From: Arthrobacter sp.
GTDB lineage: Bacteria > Actinomycetota > Actinomycetes > Actinomycetales > Micrococcaceae
Length of the DNA: 35,090 nucleotides
Assembly: GCF_030540645.1 (NCBI RefSeq)
Contig: NZ_JAUNVV010000030.1
Location: 1-35,090, forward strand
Reading direction: 5' to 3'
The notes below the pieces were generated by a model that saw only the letters and a list, made by a program, of their open reading frames with translations, ran no database searches and had not been told where the DNA came from. Below, piece after piece: positions 1-8,535 of the stretch (position 1 is the first letter of the stretch; each line of letters begins with the position of its first letter). A program made the translations under genes and the position numbers.

Positions 1-57
1 GTGTCTACTAATCCGTCGCCATACGGCGCTAAAACCCTGAACCTTACATAATCTTTA

Positions 58-306
58 CTATCGTCGCGTAGCCAGCGGATTCTTTGCGAAGCCGAGATCA
101 CCAGTGGTCTTGGATTCACCGGGGTGTAAGCCGACCGTTCTCAGCCCAGCAACGAGCAGAGGATCCTCTCTCCTCGTTGCTACTCGAATCTGTCCAGTTG
201 TGGCAGATACGTCGTCAATCTGCGTCAGGTGCCACATCTCGGGACCGACCAGCAGCGGGCCTCCGGATTTTGGTCTCCGGGCGATGCCTGTCTCCAGGAA
301 ATGCAA
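58..306 (-). pseudogene. Possible decayed FeoA/DtxR-C-terminal-like fragment
   Basis: The minus-strand frame starts with TTG inside the T-run of the ppa terminator and gives 82 residues. Its middle part (about residues 37-62, reading GQIRV...EDPLLVAGLRTVGLHPGE) has the spacing of the FeoA/SH3-like domain at the C-terminus of DtxR/MntR-type metal regulators: G-x-I-x-V, then D-P-x-x-V, then G-L-x-P-G. The first half uses GC-rich third positions typical of the neighbours, while the second half uses rare codons (AGA, CGA, TTA, GTA). That pattern suits a decayed gene remnant. There is no ribosome binding site. It may equally be chance noncoding DNA. Confidence 0.25.
148..181. repeat. Nested inverted repeat
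   Basis: The arms AGCAACGAG (148-156) and CTCGTTGCT (173-181) are perfect complements. They enclose a second perfect palindrome, AGAGGATCCTCT (158-169). No T-run follows on either strand, so it is not an ordinary intrinsic terminator. Its role is unknown. Confidence 0.5.
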
Positions 307-338
307 AAGCGGCGCTCCCCGCTAAAGGGGAGCGCCGC
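301..338 (-). terminator. Rho-independent terminator of ppa
   Basis: A perfect 12-bp stem (309-320 with 327-338) closes a 6-base loop, GCTAAA. On the minus strand the hairpin is followed by TTTTGCAT. It lies about 45 bases past the ppa stop codon, so it ends the ppa transcript. Confidence 0.85.
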
Positions 339-383
339 CGTCGTGCCTCAACTTGCCGGCAGAACTGGGCCGGCACGCGGGGA

Positions 384-872
384 TTAGTGCTCGGTATCCG
401 CAAAGCGCTTGATCGAAGCCTCTAGCTCGGCCTCTGCTGCTGCGCGGTCGGCCCAACCTTCGGCCTTGACCCACTTGCCCGGTTCCAGATCCTTGTAGCG
501 GGTGAAGAAGTGCTCGATCTCCTTGATCAGGAACTCGTCAACGTCGGTTAGTTCCTGGATGTGGTCAAAGCGCTTGTCGTCAACGACGCACAAAACCTTG
601 GCGTCTCCACCGGACTCGTCGGTCATGTTGAACACGGCGATGGGACGGGCATCCACCACAACGCCGGGGTGCAGGTCAAAGTCCTGCAGGAGCACCATGG
701 CGTCCAGCGGGTCGCCGTCTTCGCCGAGGGTGTCATCGAAGAAGCCGTAGTGCGTGGGGTAGGCCATGGACGTGAACAGCACGCGGTCCAGGCGGACGCG
801 GCCGGTCTCATGGTCAACTTCGTATTTGACGCGTGATCCGCGGGGGATCTCGATGGTGACGTCGTGCTTCAT
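384..872 (-). CDS. ppa: Inorganic pyrophosphatase
   Basis: Soluble family I pyrophosphatase that hydrolyses pyrophosphate to two phosphates in the cytoplasm and so pulls biosynthetic reactions forward. The protein has 162 residues, usual for bacterial family I enzymes. The metal-binding signature DGDPLDA lies at residues 52-58, with an acidic stretch before it. The start at 872 is chosen because GAGGAG sits 7 bases upstream. An upstream in-frame ATG at 887 overlaps that ribosome binding site and would only add MRSIT. The gene is monocistronic and divergent from dacB, with a strong terminator just downstream. Confidence 0.95.
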   Translation of the reverse strand: MKHDVTIEIPRGSRVKYEVDHETGRVRLDRVLFTSMAYPTHYGFFDDTLGEDGDPLDAMVLLQDFDLHPGVVVDARPIAVFNMTDESGGDAKVLCVVDDKRFDHIQELTDVDEFLIKEIEHFFTRYKDLEPGKWVKAEGWADRAAAEAELEASIKRFADTEH

Positions 873-1061
873 CGTTATGCTCCTCATGATGTTTAGTGCG
901 CGGCCGGACAGGGCTGCACTCGATAGTTCCGTCTAGTATGAGGATATAGGCGCTTTCGTTGCGCTAAAAACCCGCCTGATGCCCCAGGCGTAGTATTTCC
1001 CTGACTCTCCTGCCGATTGTTGCGTGCAGGGTCCGCATATTTCAAAGGACTTGCCTGTTTT

Positions 1062-2492
1062 ATGGGACGCACGTCAAAGGTTGTGACGAGCGGGTTGCTT
1101 ATTTGCGCCCTAGCCGCCGTCAGCGTCCCCGTGGGATTGGAGCTGGCTCCGGCTTTCCTGCCCACGGATCCTGCCGCCGTCGCAGTGCTGCCTGCCGCCC
1201 AGCAACCGCCAACAGCCCTGGCCGGCATCTCTGGCGTGACACCGCTGATTGACACCGCGCCAATGCCTGATGCCGCCACGCTCAGCACCGAGTTGGAAAA
1301 CGCCCTGACGTTCGACGGCGAAGGCACGTTCAGCATGTACGTCGCCGACGCGCTGACCGGGAAGGAGCTGTTTTCCCAAGACGGCGGTTCAGCCCGGACC
1401 CCGGCCTCCAACTTGAAACTGCTTACCGCCAGTGCCGCATTGAAGACGCTGGGGTCCGGCACACGTTTCAGCACCCAGGCCATTGCCGGCGCGAGCAGTA
1501 ACGAGATTGTGCTGCTGGCCGGTGGCGACTCCATGCTCTCGGCAGGGGAGAGCGAACCTCATTCGGCCATGGGGCATGCAGGACTTGCCGACCTCGCCCG
1601 CAACACTGCCCAAGCACTTGCAACCGCCGGAAGCAAGGGCCCTGTCAGCATCAACATTGACGACGGGATATTCACAGGCCCTGCGCTCAACCCAAGATGG
1701 GCCGTGGAGGATGTGGCCGCCGGAGAAATCGCACCGATTTTCCCCATGGCGATGTACGCGGGCCGGACAAGCCCCGGTGTCATGACTGGTCCGCGCCCGC
1801 AGGATTCAGCACTTGCGGTGGCGGAGGCTTTCGCAGACGCACTGGAAGATGCCGGGGTCTCCACCACTGAGGAAATCACCCGCGGTGCGGTCCCGGCGGC
1901 CTCCCCGGGGGCCGCGGCAGGGAGCCCCGGAACGGTGCTGGCCTCCGTGGAGTCGGCCACCGTCGCTGAACAGGCGCGCTACATGCTGGCTGAATCGGAC
2001 AATTATGTGGCGGAAGTCCTTGGTCGCATGGTGGCCGTGAAGCTGGGCCTGGAACCGGACAGCGCCGGAGCGGTGGAAGCTGTGCGCGAGGTTCTGGGCG
2101 GGTTGGGGCTGCCCATGGACACCATCACCACCACCGACAACTGCGGGCTGGCCGCAGGCAATCAGATCAGCCCCCGGCAGCTCGTGCAATTGCTCTCGAT
2201 ATTGCTCGCCGACCCGGCGGCGGACCTTGGCCAAGCCCTGCCGGGGTTGCCCATTGCCGGGCTCACCGGTTCCCTCGAGGATCGCTTCGCGAAGGCCCCG
2301 GCGCTTGGCGGTGCCGGCCTGGTGCGTGCCAAGACCGGTTCCCTGAACCGGGTCTCGGCGCTGTCCGGCTATGTGATCAATTCCCATGGCAGATTGCTGG
2401 TCTTTTCCATCCTGGGCAATGGGCTGACAGGAGGCGGCATTGCCGCCCGCCCAGTACTTGATGCTGCTGCCAGCGTGTTGGCGTTGAGCTGA
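1062..2492 (+). CDS. dacB: D-alanyl-D-alanine carboxypeptidase/endopeptidase, PBP4 type
   Basis: Peptidase family S13 (PBP4/DacB) enzyme that trims or cleaves peptidoglycan cross-links outside the membrane. With the ATG at 1062 it has 476 residues and begins with a charged segment and a hydrophobic signal sequence (about residues 6-30). The three penicillin-binding motifs are in order: SNLK at 116-119 (nucleophile serine), SDN at 312-314 and KTG at 424-426. The frame opens upstream at a TTG (1017), but those 15 residues would precede the signal peptide. AAAGGA lies 12-17 bases before the ATG, slightly far. It is divergent from ppa, and the DUF2342 gene follows after 57 bases. Confidence 0.92.
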   Translation: MGRTSKVVTSGLLICALAAVSVPVGLELAPAFLPTDPAAVAVLPAAQQPPTALAGISGVTPLIDTAPMPDAATLSTELENALTFDGEGTFSMYVADALTGKELFSQDGGSARTPASNLKLLTASAALKTLGSGTRFSTQAIAGASSNEIVLLAGGDSMLSAGESEPHSAMGHAGLADLARNTAQALATAGSKGPVSINIDDGIFTGPALNPRWAVEDVAAGEIAPIFPMAMYAGRTSPGVMTGPRPQDSALAVAEAFADALEDAGVSTTEEITRGAVPAASPGAAAGSPGTVLASVESATVAEQARYMLAESDNYVAEVLGRMVAVKLGLEPDSAGAVEAVREVLGGLGLPMDTITTTDNCGLAAGNQISPRQLVQLLSILLADPAADLGQALPGLPIAGLTGSLEDRFAKAPALGGAGLVRAKTGSLNRVSALSGYVINSHGRLLVFSILGNGLTGGGIAARPVLDAAASVLALS

Positions 2493-2549
2493 GAATGCTT
2501 CAGCTGACGGCGTCAGCGGGCTGCCAGTGATATGTGATCTGATGGAAGC

Positions 2550-3728
2550 ATGACCAAGCAGAGCAGTTCCGCAGCCACCACACGAACCCCGTCAAACATG
2601 GTCAACTGGGAACTTGCCGCCCGCACCGCGGCAAATCTTGCACCTGCCGGCCCAGCTCTTTCGGGTACGGAAATTTCCGCTGCCGTGGAAAACCTGCACC
2701 TCATGGCGGAGCGGTCGGTACCCCATGTGCACGAAATCAGCCGACTCGAGGCCGCCCGGAACCTGCACGACTCCCAGGTACTTGTTGTGGACAGGGCCTC
2801 CTGGGCAAAAGCCAATACGCAGAGCTTCGCCGTGATGATGGACCCTATTTTGCAGGCCCTCGCCGTCAAACAGGCTGCCACACATGGTGCCCGCGGCTCC
2901 GGGAACACGCCTGCGCCCGGCAGCGCAGGCGCCGCCTTTGGTGCTACGGTCACAGGTGCCCAGTTGGGTGGTGCCTTGGCGTTTCTATCCAGCAAGGTCC
3001 TGGGCCAATACGACCCCTTTGCCGCGCTGGCCCCTACCCGGGCCTCCCAGCCACACACCGCAGGCGGGCGGCTCCTGCTCGTGGCCCCCAACATCATCAC
3101 TGTTGAACGCGAGCTGAAGGTCGATCCGGCGGACTTCCGCCTGTGGGTGTGCCTCCACGAACAGACCCACCGCGTGCAATTTGCCGCCGCTCCCTGGCTG
3201 CGACACCACATGCTGGCAGAGATCGAAAAGCTCGGCGCCCTGCTTGTGGGCGACTCGGAGAACTTCGGCGACCGTCTGCTGCAAACAGCCAAACAGCTGG
3301 GCAGCAAGCATGCAAACAACAAGGAAACCAGCGCCGACACCTCCCGCGGAGGTGTCCTGGACCTACTCCAGGATCCGGAGCAAAAGGCTGCCCTGTCCCA
3401 CCTGACAGCGGTTATGAGCCTCCTTGAAGGCCACGCGAATGTGGTCATGGACGGTGTGGACCAAAGCATTGTTCCCACGGTGCGCACCATCCGCCAGCGT
3501 TTCAACAGCAGGGGCAAGGACCGCGGGATCATTGAAAAATTCATTCGAAACCTCATGGGTCTTGACGCCAAAATGCGCCAATACAGTGACGGTGCCAAAT
3601 TCGTCCGCGACGCTGTGGACGTGGTCGGCATGGATGGTTTCAACAATGTTTGGACCAAGGCCGAGAACCTGCCCACCGAGGTGGAAATCCACAACGCACG
3701 CCTCTGGGTGGAACGGATGGGTCTGTAG
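2550..3728 (+). CDS. Zinc-dependent metalloprotease family protein (DUF2342)
   Basis: The 392-residue protein belongs to the actinobacterial DUF2342 family, often labelled putative hydrolase or coenzyme F420 biosynthesis associated. A zincin motif HEQTH lies at residues 203-207 (CLHEQTHRVQF). A second conserved stretch, LLEGHA at 291-296, could give the third zinc ligand. There is no signal peptide, so it is probably cytoplasmic. The tilS frame begins with GTG directly after its stop, which suggests coupled translation. Substrate and physiological role are unknown. The F420 label reflects phylogenetic co-occurrence only, and nothing in this window supports it. Confidence 0.85.
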   Translation: MTKQSSSAATTRTPSNMVNWELAARTAANLAPAGPALSGTEISAAVENLHLMAERSVPHVHEISRLEAARNLHDSQVLVVDRASWAKANTQSFAVMMDPILQALAVKQAATHGARGSGNTPAPGSAGAAFGATVTGAQLGGALAFLSSKVLGQYDPFAALAPTRASQPHTAGGRLLLVAPNIITVERELKVDPADFRLWVCLHEQTHRVQFAAAPWLRHHMLAEIEKLGALLVGDSENFGDRLLQTAKQLGSKHANNKETSADTSRGGVLDLLQDPEQKAALSHLTAVMSLLEGHANVVMDGVDQSIVPTVRTIRQRFNSRGKDRGIIEKFIRNLMGLDAKMRQYSDGAKFVRDAVDVVGMDGFNNVWTKAENLPTEVEIHNARLWVERMGL

Positions 3729-4877
3729 GTGGGGCAGGAAACTGCCGCCGGGCGGCCCCGCCGCCGCCTTGACCCGACGGTAGGGAAGGCCCGCGCCATG
3801 GTGGGGAACCTGCTGGGGCTGAAAACCACGGGCAAGAATCGGGTGGTGGAAAATCCGCCGCTGATCCTCATCGGCTGCAGTGGTGGCCCTGATTCCCTGG
3901 CGCTGGCTGCCGTCTGCGCCTTTTTCGCCCGGCGCGGTGAGGTGCGGGTCGGTGCCGTGGTTGTTGACCACCAGATGCAAGATGGCAGCGCAGCGGTGGC
4001 GCAAGCCGCCGCCGCACAGCTGCGCTCGTTGGGGCTCAGCCCTGTGGTGGTCCGTACCGTTGATCTGGAGGACGACGGCGTTGGCCCGGAAGCTGCGGCC
4101 CGAGCGGCGCGCTTTGCCGCACTTGATGCGACGGCGCTGGAGCTCGGTGCCCGGAATGTGCTGCTGGGCCACACCCTTGACGATCAAGCCGAATCGGTGC
4201 TGTTGGGCTTGGCACGCGGTTCCGGCACCCGCTCCCTTGCCGGCATGCGCGAACGCCGTGGCATGTACCTGCGCCCTTTCCTGCGGTTGCGCCGCGATGA
4301 GACATTGGCCATATGTGACGCTCTTGAGTTGGAACCCTGGCACGACCCAACCAACCAGGACAACACCTACCTGCGGGTTCGGGTCAGGCAAAACGTCCTG
4401 CCGTTCCTGGGCCGCGAATTGGGCCCGGGCATTGCCGAATCGTTGGCCCGCTCGGCCAGTATCCTGGGCCACGATGCTGATTGTCTAGACCAGCTCGCCG
4501 CCGCTGAATACGAGAAACTGGCTGAACGTTCCACCGGAAATTCTGCTGCGAACTCCGCCGAAAATAAAGCGGAAAATGGTGTGGAAACCAGCGCCCTGAA
4601 CCCTGCACCGCGCGAGATTGCGCTCGCCGAAGACGCGCTGAGGGGACTCCCGCCTGCGCTGAGGATGCGAGTGTTGGCGCTGGCCGCCGTCGAACTTGGA
4701 GGAGTGCAGCCAAGCCTCGAAAGGCTCGGATCAGCAGAAAATCTGCTCGCTAGGAAAGGTTCTGCAGGGCCCGTGCAACTGGCCGGGAAAGTCAGCGCCT
4801 GGCGGATTTCCCGAAATCAAGTTGTTCCCCAAGAGAGCCGTAGCTATGGGAAGCTTGTTCTTAGACGCAGCACGTAG
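3729..4877 (+). CDS. tilS: tRNA(Ile)-lysidine synthase
   Basis: Converts C34 of the CAU-anticodon isoleucine tRNA to lysidine using ATP and lysine, so that AUA is read as Ile. The PP-loop motif SGGPDS lies at residues 51-56, and the family motif HTLDDQAE at 148-155. The length is 382 residues. A low-complexity Asn/Ala/Glu stretch at about 266-290 separates the catalytic core from the C-terminal part. The GTG start abuts the upstream stop and keeps an N-terminal RRxLxPxVxxAR segment that I recall as common in actinobacterial TilS. ATG 3798 has a better ribosome binding site (GGGAAGG) and is the alternative, giving 359 residues. Confidence 0.9.
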   Translation: MGQETAAGRPRRRLDPTVGKARAMVGNLLGLKTTGKNRVVENPPLILIGCSGGPDSLALAAVCAFFARRGEVRVGAVVVDHQMQDGSAAVAQAAAAQLRSLGLSPVVVRTVDLEDDGVGPEAAARAARFAALDATALELGARNVLLGHTLDDQAESVLLGLARGSGTRSLAGMRERRGMYLRPFLRLRRDETLAICDALELEPWHDPTNQDNTYLRVRVRQNVLPFLGRELGPGIAESLARSASILGHDADCLDQLAAAEYEKLAERSTGNSAANSAENKAENGVETSALNPAPREIALAEDALRGLPPALRMRVLALAAVELGGVQPSLERLGSAENLLARKGSAGPVQLAGKVSAWRISRNQVVPQESRSYGKLVLRRST

Positions 4878-4928
4878 GCGCCAAGCAGCATTTCAACCAG
4901 TACCAACCTTCAAAAACAGGAGCCATGG

Positions 4929-5480
4929 GTGGATTCACAAGACGTCCAAGCCGATCTAAAGCACGTTCTGTATACCAAGGAAGAAATCCAGACGCGCGTC
5001 GCCGAACTGGCCGCGCAAATTGATGCCGACTACGAAGGCCGCGACGTTCTGCTCGTCGGTGTACTCAAGGGCGCTGTCATGGTCATGGCGGACCTTTCCC
5101 GAGCTCTGCACAGCCACGTCACCATGGACTGGATGGCAGTATCCTCCTACGGTTCCGGTACCCAGTCCTCCGGTGTTGTGCGGATCCTGAAGGACCTGGA
5201 AACTGATTTGATGGGCAAGCACGTGCTCATTGTCGAGGACATCATCGACTCAGGCCTGACCCTGTCTTGGCTGCGCGCAAACCTGATGTCGCGCGGACCG
5301 GCATCGGTGGAAATCTGCACCCTGTTGCGCAAGCCCGCAGCGGCAAAGGTCGAAATCGACGTCAAGTACGTCGGCTACGAGATCCCGAGTGAATTTGTTG
5401 TTGGCTATGGTCTCGACTTCGACGAGAAGTACCGCAACCTGGACTTCATCGGCACCCTGGCCCCGCACATTTACGAGTAA
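4929..5480 (+). CDS. hpt: Hypoxanthine phosphoribosyltransferase
   Basis: Purine salvage enzyme that joins hypoxanthine or guanine to PRPP to give IMP or GMP. The protein has 183 residues. The PRPP-binding motif is VEDIIDSGLT at about 102-111, and the LKG loop is near residues 46-48. The GTG start at 4929 has AGGAG six bases upstream. It follows tilS after 51 bases. The order tilS-hpt-ftsH is also found in Bacillus, where TilS and HprT have been reported to affect ftsH expression. Whether that holds here is not shown by the sequence. Confidence 0.95.
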   Translation: MDSQDVQADLKHVLYTKEEIQTRVAELAAQIDADYEGRDVLLVGVLKGAVMVMADLSRALHSHVTMDWMAVSSYGSGTQSSGVVRILKDLETDLMGKHVLIVEDIIDSGLTLSWLRANLMSRGPASVEICTLLRKPAAAKVEIDVKYVGYEIPSEFVVGYGLDFDEKYRNLDFIGTLAPHIYE

Positions 5481-5789
5481 CACCCGCCCGGACGCAGCGG
5501 CGCTGGAATCGCCGTGGTCGGCATTTTTCCGGCGACTATCCGCCCCGTCGGCCGCTAACGGCCTTTGGGGTCTCCTTTACGTCGCCTACAAAAAATACCG
5601 ACCTCGGCGCAGACCTCGCGTTCAATGCGTCATCTTGGGGGAATTCGTTATGCCCTCAGGGAACTAAAGGCCAGTCCCGTACGTGTAGCAAGGCGAACGG
5701 TGTAATGCTATTACCCGGGGGCGTGTGGCATGCGTCCTGTACAGGTTTGAATTGGTTGAGCGGGAGGGACGAGGCCTGGCCTCGAACAC
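5481..5789 (+). other. Intergenic region before ftsH
   Basis: No convincing gene lies here. A short GGCCG-CTAA-CGGCC hairpin followed by TTT (5550-5566) could be a weak terminator after hpt. Two palindromes lie nearer ftsH: GTAAT-GCT-ATTAC at 5702-5714 and CGAGGCC-T-GGCCTCG at 5770-5784. They may belong to a promoter, operator or leader, but I cannot assign a promoter with confidence. Confidence 0.4.
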
Positions 5790-7865
5790 ATGAAAGTCAA
5801 AAAACTCTTCAAGGGTCCATTTATATGGATCATTGTGGTGGTTGTGCTCATTGGAGCCGGCCTCTTCACCTTGACCGGGACGGGTACCAGTCGTATCGGC
5901 ACCTCGGAAGCCCTGGGTCTGCTCAACAGTGACAAGGTTGTCTCAGCCAAGATCTTTGGCTCCGAAGGCCGCGTGGACATGGTCCTGAAGGACGACTACA
6001 CGAGCCCCGAGGGTCAAAAGGCGGGCAAGAACGTCGAGTTCTTCTTTGGTGGCTACCGCGCAACGACCATGGTCGACGCCATTGACAATGCCAAGCTGAA
6101 GTCCTTCGATGACCAGCCAGCCTCCAATAACTTCTGGTCCAGCATCTTCTCGCTGCTGATCCCATTTGTGCTGATCGGGCTCATTTTCTGGTTCCTGTTC
6201 TCCCGCATGCAAGGCGGTGGCAACAAGGTCATGCAGTTCGGCAAGTCCAAGGCGAAGCTGCTCACCAAGGACCACCCGCAGGTGACGTTCAATGACGTGG
6301 CTGGCGCGGATGAGGCCGTTGAGGAACTCCACGAAATCAAGGACTTCCTGCAGAACCCGGCAAAGTTCACGGCCGTCGGCGCGAAGATCCCCAAGGGTGT
6401 ACTGCTGTACGGCCCTCCCGGGACAGGCAAGACACTGCTGGCCCGCGCCGTCGCAGGTGAGGCCGACGTGCCGTTCTACTCCATCTCCGGTTCCGACTTT
6501 GTGGAAATGTTCGTCGGTGTGGGCGCCTCCCGCGTCCGCGACCTGTTCGAGCAGGCCAAGGCGAATTCCCCTGCCATCATTTTTGTTGACGAGATCGACG
6601 CCGTCGGCCGTCACCGTGGCGCCGGCATTGGCGGTGGCAACGACGAACGCGAGCAGACCCTCAACCAGCTGCTGGTGGAAATGGATGGTTTTGATGTCAA
6701 AACCAACGTCATCCTGATCGCCGCGACCAACCGACCGGACGTCCTTGACCCGGCACTGCTGCGCCCCGGCCGTTTCGACCGCCAAATCCCGGTGGAAGCC
6801 CCTGACCGTCTGGGTCGCCAGCAGATCCTGGAAGTGCACGCCAAGGGAAAGCCCATGGCGCCCGGCGTGGACCTGAACGCCGTCGCCAAGAAGACCCCCG
6901 GCTACACCGGTGCCGACCTGGCCAACGTACTCAACGAAGCAGCATTGTTGACAGCACGCTCCAACGCCCAGCTCATTGATGACCGTGCACTGGACGAGTC
7001 CATTGACCGTGTCATGGCCGGTCCGCAGAAGCGCACCCGCGTCATGAAGGAACTTGAGCGCAAGATCACTGCGTACCACGAGGGTGGGCACGCGCTGGTG
7101 GCTGCGGCCATGCACAATACGGCCCCCGTCACCAAGATCACCATCCTGCCCCGTGGCCGTGCATTGGGGTACACCATGGTGGTTCCGGAGGATGACAAGT
7201 ACTCGATCACCCGCAATGAGCTGCTTGACCAGATGGCCTACGCCATGGGTGGACGCGTAGCCGAGGAAATCGTCTTCCACGATCCCTCCACCGGTGCCTC
7301 CAACGACATTGAGAAGGCCACCGGCACTGCCCGTGCCATGGTCACCCAGTACGGCATGAGCGAGCGCATCGGCGCCGTCAAGCTTGGTTCCAGCGGCGGT
7401 GAACCCTTCCTGGGTGCCAGTGCCGGGCATGACAGGGACTACTCGGAGTCCGTCGCTGCGGTGGTGGATGAAGAGGTGCGCAAGCTCATCGACCAGGCCC
7501 ACGACGACGCCTATGAGGCGCTCATCGTCAACCGCGACATCCTGGACCGTCTGGCCCTTGAACTGCTTGAACGCGAAACGTTGAACCAGGCGGAGATTGC
7601 CGAAATCTTCGTCGGGTTGCGCCGTCCCGCCCAGCGCAAGGTCTGGCTGTCCAAGGAGAGCCGTCCGGTCTCTGACCTGCCTCCTGTCATCACGGACAAG
7701 GAGCGGCGCGAGGCTGCTGAGGCAGGGAAGCCCGCTCCGGAAAATGTTGATCCCCAGGACCAGCTTGCCAGCGCCAACTTGGGTGGCGAACTGGACGCTC
7801 CGGGCGCCCAGCCGGGCCTCGACTTGGGCAAGGGTGACGCCCCGCAGCTGCCCGGCCAGCAATAA
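5790..7865 (+). CDS. ftsH: ATP-dependent zinc metalloprotease FtsH
   Basis: Membrane-anchored AAA+ protease that degrades misfolded membrane proteins and regulators. The protein has 691 residues. Transmembrane segments lie at about 10-29 and 116-138 with the small external domain between them. In the AAA domain, Walker A is GPPGTGKT at 208-215 and Walker B is IIFVDEID at 263-270, and a second region of homology follows ([20 protein letters not shown]). The zinc motif is HEGGH at 430-434, a Gly variant of the common HEAGH that leaves both His and the Glu intact. The acidic, Pro/Gly-rich C-terminal tail is normal for actinobacteria. The ribosome binding site is poor: GGGAGG lies over 20 bases upstream and GAGG 15 bases upstream. 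Confidence 0.96.
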   Translation: MKVKKLFKGPFIWIIVVVVLIGAGLFTLTGTGTSRIGTSEALGLLNSDKVVSAKIFGSEGRVDMVLKDDYTSPEGQKAGKNVEFFFGGYRATTMVDAIDNAKLKSFDDQPASNNFWSSIFSLLIPFVLIGLIFWFLFSRMQGGGNKVMQFGKSKAKLLTKDHPQVTFNDVAGADEAVEELHEIKDFLQNPAKFTAVGAKIPKGVLLYGPPGTGKTLLARAVAGEADVPFYSISGSDFVEMFVGVGASRVRDLFEQAKANSPAIIFVDEIDAVGRHRGAGIGGGNDEREQTLNQLLVEMDGFDVKTNVILIAATNRPDVLDPALLRPGRFDRQIPVEAPDRLGRQQILEVHAKGKPMAPGVDLNAVAKKTPGYTGADLANVLNEAALLTARSNAQLIDDRALDESIDRVMAGPQKRTRVMKELERKITAYHEGGHALVAAAMHNTAPVTKITILPRGRALGYTMVVPEDDKYSITRNELLDQMAYAMGGRVAEEIVFHDPSTGASNDIEKATGTARAMVTQYGMSERIGAVKLGSSGGEPFLGASAGHDRDYSESVAAVVDEEVRKLIDQAHDDAYEALIVNRDILDRLALELLERETLNQAEIAEIFVGLRRPAQRKVWLSKESRPVSDLPPVITDKERREAAEAGKPAPENVDPQDQLASANLGGELDAPGAQPGLDLGKGDAPQLPGQQ

Positions 7866-7886
7866 TCGAAAGATAGGATTGGCACC

Positions 7887-8525
7887 GTGACTGATTACGA
7901 CGAAGAAGCCGGGTTGGGGCAGGGCAGCACTTCAGGTGCCGCCCGTTCGGCGCAGGAGCCGCTAGTGGACCTGCCGCGCATTGAGGCGGCGGTCCGCGAG
8001 ATCCTGCTGGCTATAGGCGAGGACCCTGATCGCAGCGGGCTGGTTGACACGCCCAAACGCGTGGCGAAGGCCTACAAAGAAGTTTTTTCCGGCCTCCACG
8101 AAGACCCGGCGGACGTACTAGGTGTCACTTTTGATATTGCCCACGAAGAAATGGTCTTGGTCAAGGACATCCCGTTCTATTCAACATGTGAACATCACCT
8201 GGTGCCGTTCCACGGCTTCGCCCATGTTGGTTATATCCCGTCAGAAGAAGGCATGGTCACAGGACTGAGCAAGTTGGCGCGACTGGTGGATATTTTCGCC
8301 AAGCGCCCGCAGGTGCAGGAACGGCTCACCAGCCAGGTCGCCGATGCCTTGATGAAGCATCTGAGACCTCGAGGGGCCATTGTTGTCATCGAGTGTGAAC
8401 ACATGTGCATGTCCATGAGGGGCGTGCGCAAACCAGGGGCCAAAACAGTCACAAGTGCTGTGCGTGGCCTGCTTCACGAGCCTGCAACACGGGCCGAAGC
8501 CATGAGCTTGATTCTCGGAAGGTAA
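7887..8525 (+). CDS. folE: GTP cyclohydrolase I
   Basis: First step of tetrahydrofolate synthesis, converting GTP to 7,8-dihydroneopterin triphosphate. The protein has 212 residues. The zinc ligands are visible as CEHH (Cys101 and His104) and Cys173 in the [11 protein letters not shown] motif. The GTG start has AGGA eight bases upstream. It follows ftsH by 21 bases and opens the folate run folE-folP-folB-folK, in which every gene is within 10 bases of the next or overlaps it. Confidence 0.96.
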   Translation: MTDYDEEAGLGQGSTSGAARSAQEPLVDLPRIEAAVREILLAIGEDPDRSGLVDTPKRVAKAYKEVFSGLHEDPADVLGVTFDIAHEEMVLVKDIPFYSTCEHHLVPFHGFAHVGYIPSEEGMVTGLSKLARLVDIFAKRPQVQERLTSQVADALMKHLRPRGAIVVIECEHMCMSMRGVRKPGAKTVTSAVRGLLHEPATRAEAMSLILGR

Positions 8526-8535
8526 CAAACACACC

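Noticed and set aside
873..887. Upstream in-frame ATG for ppa
   Set aside because: It overlaps the GAGGAG ribosome binding site that serves the ATG at 872.
2513..4174. Long open frame on the minus strand, 553 codons, opposite DUF2342 and tilS
   Set aside because: It is a shadow of two well-supported plus-strand genes in high-GC DNA. Its protein is Arg/Ser/Pro-rich low complexity without any domain.
4788..4877. Possible frameshifted or truncated end of tilS
   Set aside because: The C-terminal segment is continuous and of plausible length. I see no restored frame beyond the stop.
5943..7862. 639-codon minus-strand frame opposite ftsH
   Set aside because: It mirrors the codon structure of ftsH, has no start signal, and the encoded sequence is unlike any protein family.
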